DNA of 64,000 nucleotides. It comes from Pseudomonadota bacterium (GTDB lineage Bacteria > Pseudomonadota > Alphaproteobacteria > Rhizobiales > Xanthobacteraceae). Made by a program: the position numbers and the translations under genes. Position 1 is the stretch's first letter. The number at the start of each line of letters is the position of its first letter. The DNA lies in contig JAEWJH010000039.1 of assembly GCA_023386635.1 (NCBI GenBank), forward strand, positions 24,957-88,956, written 5' to 3'. The notes below the pieces were generated by a model, which saw only the letters and a program-made list of their open reading frames with translations, had not been told where the DNA came from and did no database searches. Shown piece after piece: positions 18,043 to 25,200 of this stretch.

Positions 18043-19961
18043 ATGACGGCCCGCCCGGCGCGAACCGGTTGATGTCTCGGCATGACGTCGCGTGTGCTCG
18101 CGGCGCGCCGTTCCAGCCGCGAGGTGCGCGCGAGCCCGTGCTCGGTTTTTTCCCAGCGATAGGGCGCGCGCACGAGCTGCGTCAGCGCACGCCACGCCGC
18201 ATAAGAGAGCAGCAGCCAGTGCCACGGCGTCAGCAACAGCACCCACAAGGTCGATGGCAGGCCTTGTCGTAGCAGGCCGACGCTGCCGAGCAGGATCGAG
18301 GTCAGATAGCCTGCCGCCGCCGTAATCGAGAACAGCGCGAAGGCAAACGGCAGCATCTGCGCCTCCGTCAGATCGGGCGCCTGGGTTCCGAGCGTCCAGA
18401 TCAGTCCGATCAGGAAGAAGGGATGCACCAGCGCCGCCAGCACGTTGCCGCCGACGACAAGCTGAAACACCAGAAATGAGAACGGGCCGAGGTCGCGCAG
18501 CAGCCGCCATGGATGGCGCATATGCACCAGCCAGGTCTGCATCCAGCCTTTGAACCAGCGGGTGCGCTGGCGCAGCCACCAGCCCAACTGGTTGGGAGCT
18601 TCCTCGTACGTCGCGGAGACGATCACATCGGCCTGATAGCCGAACCGCGCGAGCCGCATGCCGAGATCGGCGTCCTCGGTGACGTTGTAGCTGTCCCAGG
18701 CGCCGGCGCGGCGCAGGACATGGGCGCGGAAATGGTTTGACGTGCCGCCCAGGGGCAGCGGCGCGCGCAAGGCGGCGAGCGTCGGCAGGATCAGATCGAA
18801 CTGCGCGGCATATTCCGCCGTGTAGAATCCGGCGAGCCATCCGTCGCGGGTATTGTCGATCGCGAGCCGCGCCTGCACGCAGGCCAGTTCCGGCCCGGCC
18901 CGGCGAAACGCGGCGACCGCGCGCCGGAGTTGATTCGGTTCGGGTCGATCCTCCGCGTCGTAGACGACGACGAAACGGCCGGTGATGAAGGGCAGCGCGA
19001 TGTTCAAGGCTTTCGGTTTGGTGCGCGGGCCGATTTCGGGCGCGATCAGCACGTCGACATAAGGCGGCAAGCCGATGCGCTGCAGAGCAGCGAGTGTTTC
19101 CGTGTCGTCACGCTCCAGCACCAGTTTGATGTCGAGGCGCTCTTTTGGATAGTCGAGTTGCTGCAGTGCGCCGATCAGCCCCTCCACACAGCGCGCTTCG
19201 CGATACAGCGCGACGATGATCGAATAGTCCGGCAGTCCCCTGTCGGCCGGCAGCGCGCCGCGCGGGTCGAGCATGCTCAGTCCGGCGATCACCCCGGTGA
19301 GACGCAGCACGATCCACGCCACGAACAAGATCGCGAGCAGCGCATTGATCGCGAAGGTGACGTCGAAGGGCACAGCGGCGAGCACGGCTATCGCGACGGT
19401 GACGAGAAGCGCGAACGTCATCACGATCCGGTGGTTCGGCCGCGGCGCCGCCGACAGATCCGGCCGCGTCGTGGCCACGGTCCCGGCGGCCTGCTCGCCC
19501 AGCGCCGTGGTCGCATGACGCAGAACGAAGTCCTTGATCCGGCCCGGCGACGTCAGACGAAATTGTCGCCGCAGCGACGGCTGCGCCCGCATCGCGCCGA
19601 TGAAACGCCGCACCTCCTGCGGGGCCAGCACGAAGATGCGGTCCTTGCCGCTCTGCAGCGGCAGCATCCCGCCGGCCGCCGTCTCGATGAACCGTGCGTC
19701 GTCGAGCGGACAATCGCTGCGGGAGGTGGCCTCGAGCGGCTCGAAACCGAGCCCGAGATCGGCGGCCAGCGCCCGGTAATAGGCGTCTTCGCTGATGACA
19801 TCATGGGTGATCAGGACGCGGTGGGCATCGAGACCGAGGGCCTGCGCGCGAGTGGCTGCAGCGGCCAGCAGAGCCGGGGACAGGCGTTCACGCAGGCAAT
19901 GCAGCTCCGGCGCCTCAGGCGCTGCCGCATTCTGCGCTGCCGTCCCCGCGCCAGAGAGCAT
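18033..19961 (-). CDS. Membrane-bound family 2 glycosyltransferase with N-terminal MshEN-like domain
   Basis: 642 residues from the ATG at 19961, with AGGAG six bases upstream. Residues 1-150 resemble the N-terminal domain of type II secretion ATPases (LGLDAHRVLITHDVISEDAYYRALAADLGL), which in other proteins binds cyclic di-GMP or serves as a docking module. Two membrane spans follow, then a processive GT2 domain: YSIIVALYREARCVEGL, VVYDAEDRPEPNQL (D-x-D), VTEDADLGMRLA and QRTRWFKGWMQTW (QxxRW). Three to four further membrane spans close the protein. This is the layout of bacterial glucan/glycan synthases. The product is unknown; absence of neighbouring export genes suggests a dedicated one-gene system. 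Confidence 0.85.
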   Translation of the reverse strand: MLSGAGTAAQNAAAPEAPELHCLRERLSPALLAAAATRAQALGLDAHRVLITHDVISEDAYYRALAADLGLGFEPLEATSRSDCPLDDARFIETAAGGMLPLQSGKDRIFVLAPQEVRRFIGAMRAQPSLRRQFRLTSPGRIKDFVLRHATTALGEQAAGTVATTRPDLSAAPRPNHRIVMTFALLVTVAIAVLAAVPFDVTFAINALLAILFVAWIVLRLTGVIAGLSMLDPRGALPADRGLPDYSIIVALYREARCVEGLIGALQQLDYPKERLDIKLVLERDDTETLAALQRIGLPPYVDVLIAPEIGPRTKPKALNIALPFITGRFVVVYDAEDRPEPNQLRRAVAAFRRAGPELACVQARLAIDNTRDGWLAGFYTAEYAAQFDLILPTLAALRAPLPLGGTSNHFRAHVLRRAGAWDSYNVTEDADLGMRLARFGYQADVIVSATYEEAPNQLGWWLRQRTRWFKGWMQTWLVHMRHPWRLLRDLGPFSFLVFQLVVGGNVLAALVHPFFLIGLIWTLGTQAPDLTEAQMLPFAFALFSITAAAGYLTSILLGSVGLLRQGLPSTLWVLLLTPWHWLLLSYAAWRALTQLVRAPYRWEKTEHGLARTSRLERRAASTRDVMPRHQPVRAGRAVIQR

Positions 19962-20111
19962 GGAAGCTCCTGCTGGCTGACCGCGGCGTGGAATACGGCG
20001 CAGCCCCCGTTTCAGGCTAGCACGGCCGCGCGGCCCTCCGTCAACGCGGCCGCGCGGCCGGTGCTCACGATTGCGTGGCGCGCATTGGTATCGGGAGGAG
20101 AGCGGTGCTAG

Positions 20112-20312
20112 ATGAAGATTATGGAAACACTGTTTAGCTGGCTGGTGCCCGTCGCGGTCGGCCTCGTCGCCATCATTCTCCTGCTCGGCCTGTTCAACAT
20201 GATGCGCGGCGGCTCTCCCAATACGTCGCAGAAGCTGATGCGTCTGCGCGTGCTTGCCCAGTTCATCGCCATCATCGTGATCATGACGGCGATTTATTTC
20301 ATGCAGCGCTGA
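20112..20312 (+). CDS. Twin-transmembrane HIG1-like protein
   Basis: 66 residues, two hydrophobic helices (LFSWLVPVAVGLVAIILLLGLFNMM and VLAQFIAIIVIMTAIYFMQ) joined by the basic loop RGGSPNTSQKLMRLR. That loop is the HIG1/twin-transmembrane signature found in alphaproteobacteria and in mitochondrial respiratory supercomplex factors. It directly precedes the cobalamin adenosyltransferase gene (7 bases), an order I know from related Rhizobiales. The role is unproven here; a respiratory-complex association is the best inference. Confidence 0.75.
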   Translation: MKIMETLFSWLVPVAVGLVAIILLLGLFNMMRGGSPNTSQKLMRLRVLAQFIAIIVIMTAIYFMQR

Positions 20313-20319
20313 GTCCCGC

Positions 20320-20892
20320 ATGGTCGTCCTCAACCGCATTTACACCCGCACCGGCGATGACGGCACCACCGCGCTCGGCAGCGGCGCGCGGCGCAAGAAA
20401 TACGACCTGCGGGTCGATGCCTATGGCACGCTCGACGAGGTCAACGCGGTGATCGGCCTCGCGCGCCTGCATACGGCCGACGACAAGGCGCTCGACGCGG
20501 CGCTGTCGCGCATCCAGAACGATCTGTTCGATGTGGAAGCCGATCTTTGTCTCGCCGAGAAAGGGCCGGGCGGCGCGCGGCTGACCGTCACCGACGCGCA
20601 GGTCGACTGGATCGAGCAGCAGATCGATCTGTTCAATGCCGACCTCGCGCCGCTGCGCTCGTTCATCCTGCCGGGCGGCAGCGCGGCCTCTGCCTATCTG
20701 CATCTGGCGCGCACCGTGTGCCGCAGAGCGGAACGGATCATGGTCGCCTTGCGCGACCAGCCGGGCGAGCATGTGGACGCGCCGGCGCTCAAATACGTCA
20801 ACCGCCTGTCGGACTTCCTGTTTGTCGCCGGCCGCCACGCCAACGGCAAGGGAACCGGCGACGTTTTGTGGGCTCCGGGGCAAAACCGATAA
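20320..20892 (+). CDS. PduO-type cob(I)alamin adenosyltransferase
   Basis: 190 residues. It transfers the adenosyl group from ATP to cob(I)alamin to make coenzyme B12. The N-terminus NRIYTRTGDDGTTALGSG carries the ATP-binding TRTGDDGTT motif, followed by DAYGTLDEVNAVIGLAR, the helical bundle and the C-terminal CRRAERIMVAL and YVNRLSDFLFVAGR motifs with the conserved Arg/Asp contacts. Length is normal for the PduO family. It is co-transcribed with the HIG1-like gene and lies 144 bases upstream of etfBA. Confidence 0.93.
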   Translation: MVVLNRIYTRTGDDGTTALGSGARRKKYDLRVDAYGTLDEVNAVIGLARLHTADDKALDAALSRIQNDLFDVEADLCLAEKGPGGARLTVTDAQVDWIEQQIDLFNADLAPLRSFILPGGSAASAYLHLARTVCRRAERIMVALRDQPGEHVDAPALKYVNRLSDFLFVAGRHANGKGTGDVLWAPGQNR

Positions 20893-21036
20893 AACCGGAT
20901 ATCCCGGCCAAAACGTGTGTTTGCAAGTCTTTCCATGGCCTTGGCGGCGTTGACACCGAAACGGCGCCGCCATTAGGTTGCTCTGCACAAAAATTGGCCT
21001 TAGCCCATAATCGGCCTCTGTAAGGATCGTCTGCCG

Positions 21037-21783
21037 ATGAAAATCCTCGTCCCCGTGAAGCGGGTGGTCGACTACAACGTCAAAATCCGCGTCAAGCCGG
21101 ACGGGTCGGGTGTCGACCTGGCCAACGTGAAGATGTCGATGAATCCGTTCGACGAGATCGCGGTGGAAGAAGCCTTGCGGTTGAAGGAAGCCGGCAAGGC
21201 GACGGAGATCGTCGCGGTGTCGATCGGGCCGCAGCAGGCCTCGGAGACGATCCGCACTGCGCTGGCCATGGGCGCCGATCGCGGCATCCTGGTGAAGGTG
21301 GACGGTGCGGTCGAGCCGCTCGCGGTAGCGAAAATCCTCAAGGCAATCGTCGAGGCGGAACAGCCCGGCCTCGTCATCCTCGGCAAGCAGGCGATCGACG
21401 ACGACAGCAACCAGACCGGCCAGATGCTGGCCGCGCTGCTCGGCTGGCCGCAGGGAACCTTCGCGTCCAAGCTCGCCGTCGACGGCGACGGCATCGCCGT
21501 GACCCGCGAAGTCGACGGCGGTCTGCAGACCGTCAAGCTCAAAGGCCCCGCCATCGTCACCACCGATCTGCGGCTCAATGAGCCGCGCTATGCTTCGCTG
21601 CCCAACATCATGAAGGCGAAGAAGAAGCCGATCGACGAAAAGGCGCCGGGCGATTACGGCGTCGATGTCACGCCGCGCCTCAAAGTGGTGAAGACCAATG
21701 AGCCGCCGGGCCGTCAGGCCGGCGCCAAGGTCGGATCGGTCGCCGAACTGGTCGGCAAGCTCAAGGACGCCGGGGTGATCTGA
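21037..21783 (+). CDS. etfB: Electron transfer flavoprotein, beta subunit
   Basis: 248 residues. Begins MKILVPVKRVVDYNVKIRVK, contains the AMP-binding ETF-beta region LVILGKQAIDDDSNQTGQM and the docking-loop region that follows, plus the recognition helix region KAKKKPIDE. EtfB holds AMP and, with EtfA, shuttles electrons from acyl-CoA dehydrogenases to ETF:quinone oxidoreductase. The start has AAGGA upstream. The TGATG junction to etfA shows translational coupling. It is the housekeeping (type I) form rather than nitrogen-fixation FixA, judging from sequence context with beta-oxidation genes. Confidence 0.95.
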   Translation: MKILVPVKRVVDYNVKIRVKPDGSGVDLANVKMSMNPFDEIAVEEALRLKEAGKATEIVAVSIGPQQASETIRTALAMGADRGILVKVDGAVEPLAVAKILKAIVEAEQPGLVILGKQAIDDDSNQTGQMLAALLGWPQGTFASKLAVDGDGIAVTREVDGGLQTVKLKGPAIVTTDLRLNEPRYASLPNIMKAKKKPIDEKAPGDYGVDVTPRLKVVKTNEPPGRQAGAKVGSVAELVGKLKDAGVI

Positions 21784-22727
21784 TGACGACGCTGCTGATT
21801 GCCGAACACGACAACAAGTCTCTCAAGGATGCCACCGCCAAGGCGCTGACGGCGGCCAAAGCCTTGGGCGGCGAGGTGCATGTGCTCATCGCCGGCAAGG
21901 ACGCCAAGGGCGCAGCCGACGCGGCCGCCAAGCTCGACGGCGTGAGCAAGGTGCTGCTCGCCGAGGGCGATGCTTATGCGCATATGCTGGCGGAGCCGAC
22001 CGCGGCGCTGATCGTCTCGCTCGCCGGGCCTTACGACGCGCTCGTCGCGCCGGCCACCACCAACGGCAAGAACATCATGCCGCGCGTCGCCGCGATGCTC
22101 GACGTCATGCAGCTCTCCGACATCACCAAGGTGATCTCGGCCGATACGTTCGAACGGCCGATCTATGCCGGCAACGCGATCCAGACCGTCACCTCGTCGG
22201 ACGCGAAGAAGGTGATCACCGTGCGCACCGCCGCGTTCGCGGCGACGGGCGAGGGCGGATCGGCCGCCGTCGAGACCGCCGCCGTGGCGACCGATCCGGG
22301 CGTGTCGACCTTCGTCGGGGAGGAGCTGTCGAAGTCCGACCGGCCGGAGCTGACCTCGGCGAAGATCATTATCTCCGGCGGCCGCGCCATGCAGTCGCGT
22401 GAAAACTTCACCAAATATATCGAGCCCGTGGCCGACAAGCTCGGCGCCGCCATGGGCGCCTCGCGCGCGGCGGTCGATGCCGGCTACGCCCCGAACGACT
22501 GGCAGGTCGGCCAGACCGGCAAGGTGGTCGCGCCGGAGCTTTACATCGCCGTCGGCATTTCCGGCGCGATCCAGCATCTCGCCGGCATGAAGGATTCCAA
22601 GGTCATCGTCGCCATCAACAAGGACGAGGAGGCGCCGATCTTCCAGGTCGCCGACTATGGCCTCGTTGCCGATCTTTATCAGGCGCTGCCGGAATTGACC
22701 GAGGAATTGGCCAAATCGGGCCGGTAA
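21783..22727 (+). CDS. etfA: Electron transfer flavoprotein, alpha subunit
   Basis: 314 residues, start overlapping the etfB stop (TGATG). N-terminal domain (TLLIAEHDNKSLKDATAKALTAA) and the C-terminal FAD-binding domain with GAAMGASRAAVDAGYAPNDW, VGQTGKVVAPELYIAVGISG and AIQHLAGMKDS, the ETF-alpha FAD signature. The enzyme partner is EtfB. Length is typical. It is followed 76 bases later by 3-hydroxybutyryl-CoA dehydrogenase, consistent with fatty-acid or polyhydroxybutyrate metabolism. Confidence 0.95.
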   Translation: MTTLLIAEHDNKSLKDATAKALTAAKALGGEVHVLIAGKDAKGAADAAAKLDGVSKVLLAEGDAYAHMLAEPTAALIVSLAGPYDALVAPATTNGKNIMPRVAAMLDVMQLSDITKVISADTFERPIYAGNAIQTVTSSDAKKVITVRTAAFAATGEGGSAAVETAAVATDPGVSTFVGEELSKSDRPELTSAKIIISGGRAMQSRENFTKYIEPVADKLGAAMGASRAAVDAGYAPNDWQVGQTGKVVAPELYIAVGISGAIQHLAGMKDSKVIVAINKDEEAPIFQVADYGLVADLYQALPELTEELAKSGR

Positions 22728-22802
22728 TGCCACACTGTGAATTGGTGGCGCTGATGCAATCAGGATTCAGCCGGGCAATGGCCCGGACGATCGGATAAGG
22801 AA

Positions 22803-23684
22803 ATGACCGCGAACATCCAGACCGTAGGCGTGATCGGCGCCGGACAAATGGGCAATGGCATCGCGCATGTCTGCGCGCTGGCCGGCTTCGATGTGCTGCT
22901 GAACGACATCGCGCCCGATCGGATCAAGTCCGGCATCGCCACCATCAACGGCAACATGGCGCGGCAGGTGTCGAAGCAGGCCATCACCGAGGATGACAGG
23001 CAGAAGGCGCTGGGCCGGATCCGTCCCGCCGAAAGCTATGAGGCGCTCGCCAACTGCGATCTGGTGATCGAGACGGCGACCGAGAAGGAAGACGTCAAGC
23101 GCAAGATCCTCACCGGTCTCTCCGCGGTGCTGAAGCCGGAGGCGATCCTCGCCACCAACACCTCGTCGATCTCGATCACGCGGCTTGCCGCCGTCACCGA
23201 CCGCCCGGAAAAGTTCATCGGCATTCACTTCATGAACCCGGTGCCGCTGATGGAGCTGGTCGAGCTCATCCGTGGCATCGCCACCGACGATGTGACTTTC
23301 GACGCCAGCAAGATCTTCGTCAACAAGCTGCACAAGCGGATCGCGGTGTCGGAAGACTTCCCGGCCTTCATCGTCAACCGCATCCTGCTGCCGATGATCA
23401 ACGAGGCGATCTACACGCTGTACGAAGGCGTCGGCACGGTCGAGGCGATTGATACGGCGATGAAGCTCGGCGCGCATCATCCGATGGGACCGCTCGAACT
23501 CGCCGACTTCATCGGTCTCGATACCTGCCTGTCGATCATGCAGGTGCTGCACGAGGGCCTGGCGGACTCGAAGTATCGCCCATGCCCGCTGCTGGTGAAG
23601 TATGTCGAGGCCGGCTGGCTCGGCCGCAAGGCCAAGCGCGGCTTCTACGATTATCGCGGCGAGAAGCCGATTCCGACGCGCTGA
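22803..23684 (+). CDS. 3-hydroxybutyryl-CoA dehydrogenase
   Basis: 293 residues. NAD-binding Rossmann motif GVIGAGQMGNGIAHVCALAG, then ETATEKEDVKRKIL, SNTS-like ATNTSSISIT and the catalytic histidine in GIHFMNPVPLMELVE. The C-terminal helical domain has LLPMINEAIYTLYEGV and GAHHPMGPLELADFIGLD. Single-domain length distinguishes it from the large FadB/FadJ fusion. It oxidises (S)-3-hydroxybutyryl-CoA to acetoacetyl-CoA. Co-directional with etfBA, probably in one unit; a 1.5-kb gene-free region follows. Confidence 0.93.
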   Translation: MTANIQTVGVIGAGQMGNGIAHVCALAGFDVLLNDIAPDRIKSGIATINGNMARQVSKQAITEDDRQKALGRIRPAESYEALANCDLVIETATEKEDVKRKILTGLSAVLKPEAILATNTSSISITRLAAVTDRPEKFIGIHFMNPVPLMELVELIRGIATDDVTFDASKIFVNKLHKRIAVSEDFPAFIVNRILLPMINEAIYTLYEGVGTVEAIDTAMKLGAHHPMGPLELADFIGLDTCLSIMQVLHEGLADSKYRPCPLLVKYVEAGWLGRKAKRGFYDYRGEKPIPTR

Positions 23685-23778
23685 CGGCGCCTGCCTCCAA
23701 CAGTCAGCGCGGCGCTTTCAACGTCATTCCGCTCTCAGAAGCAATCCGCAGGATTGCGTCAAAAGAATATGGGCGGGA

Positions 23779-23873
23779 GCGATGCTGGGCCGCCGCATCC
23801 TTCGAGACGCGATGCTACGCATCGCTCCTCAGGATGAGGCGGAGGGACAGACGCGATCCTCTCCACGTTATGC
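23779..23873. repeat. Palindromic intergenic repeat R1, copy 1
   Basis: About 95 bases, beginning GCGATGCTGGGCCGC, containing CCTTCGAGACGCGATGC and GCATCGCTCCTCAGGATGAGG, which pair to form a long hairpin. It matches copy 2 at 24040-24136 with only a few differences. The core (CTTCGAGACGC ... CTCCTCAGGATGAGG) is a family I associate with Bradyrhizobium-type genomes. Confidence 0.85.
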
Positions 23874-23957
23874 CCGCACGTGTTGCGGGCATCCACGTCC
23901 TGCTTTCTTTCCGTCGCGCCAAAGACGTGGATGCGCGGAACACGTCCGCGCATGACG
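23866..23957. repeat. Inverted repeat around a short spacer (R3)
   Basis: Contains the arms GCCCGCACGTGTTGCGGGC and GCGCGGAACACGTCCGCGC, each itself a small hairpin, flanking a spacer that also pairs in part (ATCCACGTC with GACGTGGAT). The overall structure is a large cruciform-like element of the kind seen in rhizobial intergenic palindromes. Its first few bases overlap the end of R1 copy 1. Confidence 0.65.
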
Positions 23958-23983
23958 GCTGAGAGAGTGGCGCACTTCTCTCA

Positions 23984-24032
23984 AAGCCTCATAGTGAGGA
24001 GCATCGCGTCAGCGATGCGTCTCGAACCATGA
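23984..24032. repeat. R1-type repeat, inverted and shortened copy
   Basis: CCTCATAGTGAGGAGCATCGCG ... CGATGCGTCTCGAACCATGAGG is the reverse-complement version of the R1 core with a shorter outer stem. It lies head-on against R1 copy 2, which starts eight bases later. Confidence 0.65.
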
Positions 24033-24039
24033 GGCGGGC

Positions 24040-24136
24040 GCGATGCTGGGCCGCCTCGTCCTTCGAGACGCGATGCTGCGCATCGCTCCTCAGGATGAGG
24101 CGGAGAGACAGACGCGATCCTCTCTCCACGTCATGC
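24040..24136. repeat. Palindromic intergenic repeat R1, copy 2
   Basis: Second copy of the element at 23779, in direct orientation, nearly identical over about 95 bases. Differences are mostly single substitutions and a two-base insertion in the CTCTCTCC tract. Confidence 0.85.
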
Positions 24137-24140
24137 GCGG

Positions 24141-24236
24141 GCATGGCCCGTCGAAGACGGGCGTAAACGCCCTGATGTCCCGGCCATCCCGCTTAGACTG
24201 TCACCGTGCTCACCTGATCGAGATGGCCGGGACATA
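24141..24236. repeat. Palindromic repeat R2, copy 1
   Basis: Begins GCATGGCCCGTCGAAGACGGGCGTAAACGCC, followed by CTGATGTCCCGGCCATCCCGC and closing with GATGGCCGGGACATAGG, the reverse complement of its middle, making a long imperfect stem. It is related to the copy at 24908-25027. Confidence 0.75.
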
Positions 24237-24599
24237 GGCGTTCGTAAGGACGCCGTTCTTCGAACGGCTATGCCCGGCCATGACGCGGCGAAATCGCGTG
24301 CGTCCATTCTTTCCGATGTGATTGTCAGACAGCCGATGACGAATAGGCATGCGTCATCGCCCGTATTGTTTAGCCGGCGCCGGGTACGCCCGTAATTCCT
24401 CAGGCCCTCGACCACATCGAGGGGGACGGAGCGCCGCGAAGCGCAACGTCGTAGTCACCGCTCACACGTCACCGCGTGAGCGGAGCGCATCTCTCCCGCC
24501 AGAGAGAGACACGCGCGCCTTGCGGCGCTCCACCCAGCCAAGCTTGCGCAGGCTGGGCTTTGTCATGGGCGGCGATTTCGCTCCCTGGGACCGTGCTTC

Positions 24600-24775
24600 C
24601 GGGGCGCGGACAGATGGGGTTGCCGATCCTTGCGGGATCGGACCCCACCGGTTCCAGCGGGCTTTGGCCCGCATTCGTCCGGCCCACGTCCAGCCCTTTA
24701 ATCTGGGCGGCCCCACTTAGTTGGGGCGGACGGCAGACCCAGGGCGTCCCGGACACACGGGTGCGAACCGTGGCG
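24600..24775. ncRNA. Candidate structured RNA or conserved hairpin element
   Basis: Four separate hairpins occur in 160 bases: 24616-24646 (GGGGT..CCGATCC / GGATCGG-ACCCC, loop TTGCG), 24657-24672 (GCGGGC-TTTG-GCCCGC), 24710-24727 (GCCCCA / TGGGGC) and 24756-24772 (CACGG / CCGTG around a seven-base loop). Both strands are open in overlapping frames across this block, which is expected if GC-rich structure, not coding, is conserved. I could not match it to tmRNA, RNase P RNA, SRP RNA or 6S RNA by their hallmark sequences. The strand is undetermined, and the ncRNA label is a hypothesis. Confidence 0.3.
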
Positions 24776-24907
24776 CGGGCGCCGCAATCCTGCTCCACCA
24801 TCAAGACGCCTCATGATGACGCCCCTCGACGAGCAGGACGGACATAGGATTATAGGCACATAGGAAGAAAGTCAAGAGGCGGGATTGAGGCCCGCTCCAT
24901 CCGCTGT

Positions 24908-25027
24908 CATGGCCGGGCTTGTCCCGTCGAAGACGGGTGTAAACGCCCTGATGACCCGGGCATCCCGCTTAGGCCGGCACTGTGCCCGCCTTGCCGGGCT
25001 CACCGGGACAAGCCCGGTGATGACGGC
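24908..25027. repeat. Palindromic repeat R2, copy 2
   Basis: GGCCGGGCTTGTCCCG at one end and CACCGGGACAAGCCCGGTGATGACGG at the other pair to form a long cruciform. The interior GTCGAAGACGGGTGTAAACGCCCTGATG is shared with copy 1 at 24141. Confidence 0.8.
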
Positions 25028-25065
25028 TGTTGGTGCGCGCCTCTCTCGAACCATGAGGCGTGCGG

Positions 25066-25140
25066 CACCGTGGCCGCCTCGTCCTTCGAGACGGCGCCTT
25101 TGCTCTTCGAGCTTCGGCGGCCTCCTCAGGATGAGGCGGG
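25066..25140. repeat. R1-type repeat, variant copy next to the kinase gene
   Basis: GCCGCCTCGTCCTTCGAGACGGC ... GGCCTCCTCAGGATGAGGCGG shares both ends of R1 but has a different loop (CTTTGCTCTTCGAGCTTCG). It lies 60 bases past the stop codon of the histidine kinase gene and could function in 3' end formation. Confidence 0.7.
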
Positions 25141-25200
25141 ATGAGAGAGGAGAATCACGCGCCTCCGCGAAGCACCTCCGACAAGGCGAAACGAAAGCCG

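Larger units (their letters stand above)
23685..25200. other. 1.5-kb gene-free, repeat-rich intergenic region
   Basis: No frame here has the codon bias or start signals of the flanking genes. It consists of several palindromic intergenic repeats (listed separately), and in its middle a hairpin-rich section without repeats of the same type (24430-24850). It separates the etfBA/hbd unit from the convergent end of the giant histidine kinase gene. Confidence 0.8.

Noticed and set aside
20893..21036. Cobalamin riboswitch between the adenosyltransferase gene and etfB
   Set aside because: The segment is too short for the aptamer and lacks the B12-box sequence.
24430..24850. tmRNA, RNase P RNA, SRP RNA or 6S RNA
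   Set aside because: I searched by eye for the tRNA-like ends and tag codons of tmRNA and the hallmark loops of the other RNAs and did not find them.
23779..25140. CRISPR array
   Set aside because: The repeats are long palindromes at irregular distances, not short equal-length repeats with unique spacers.
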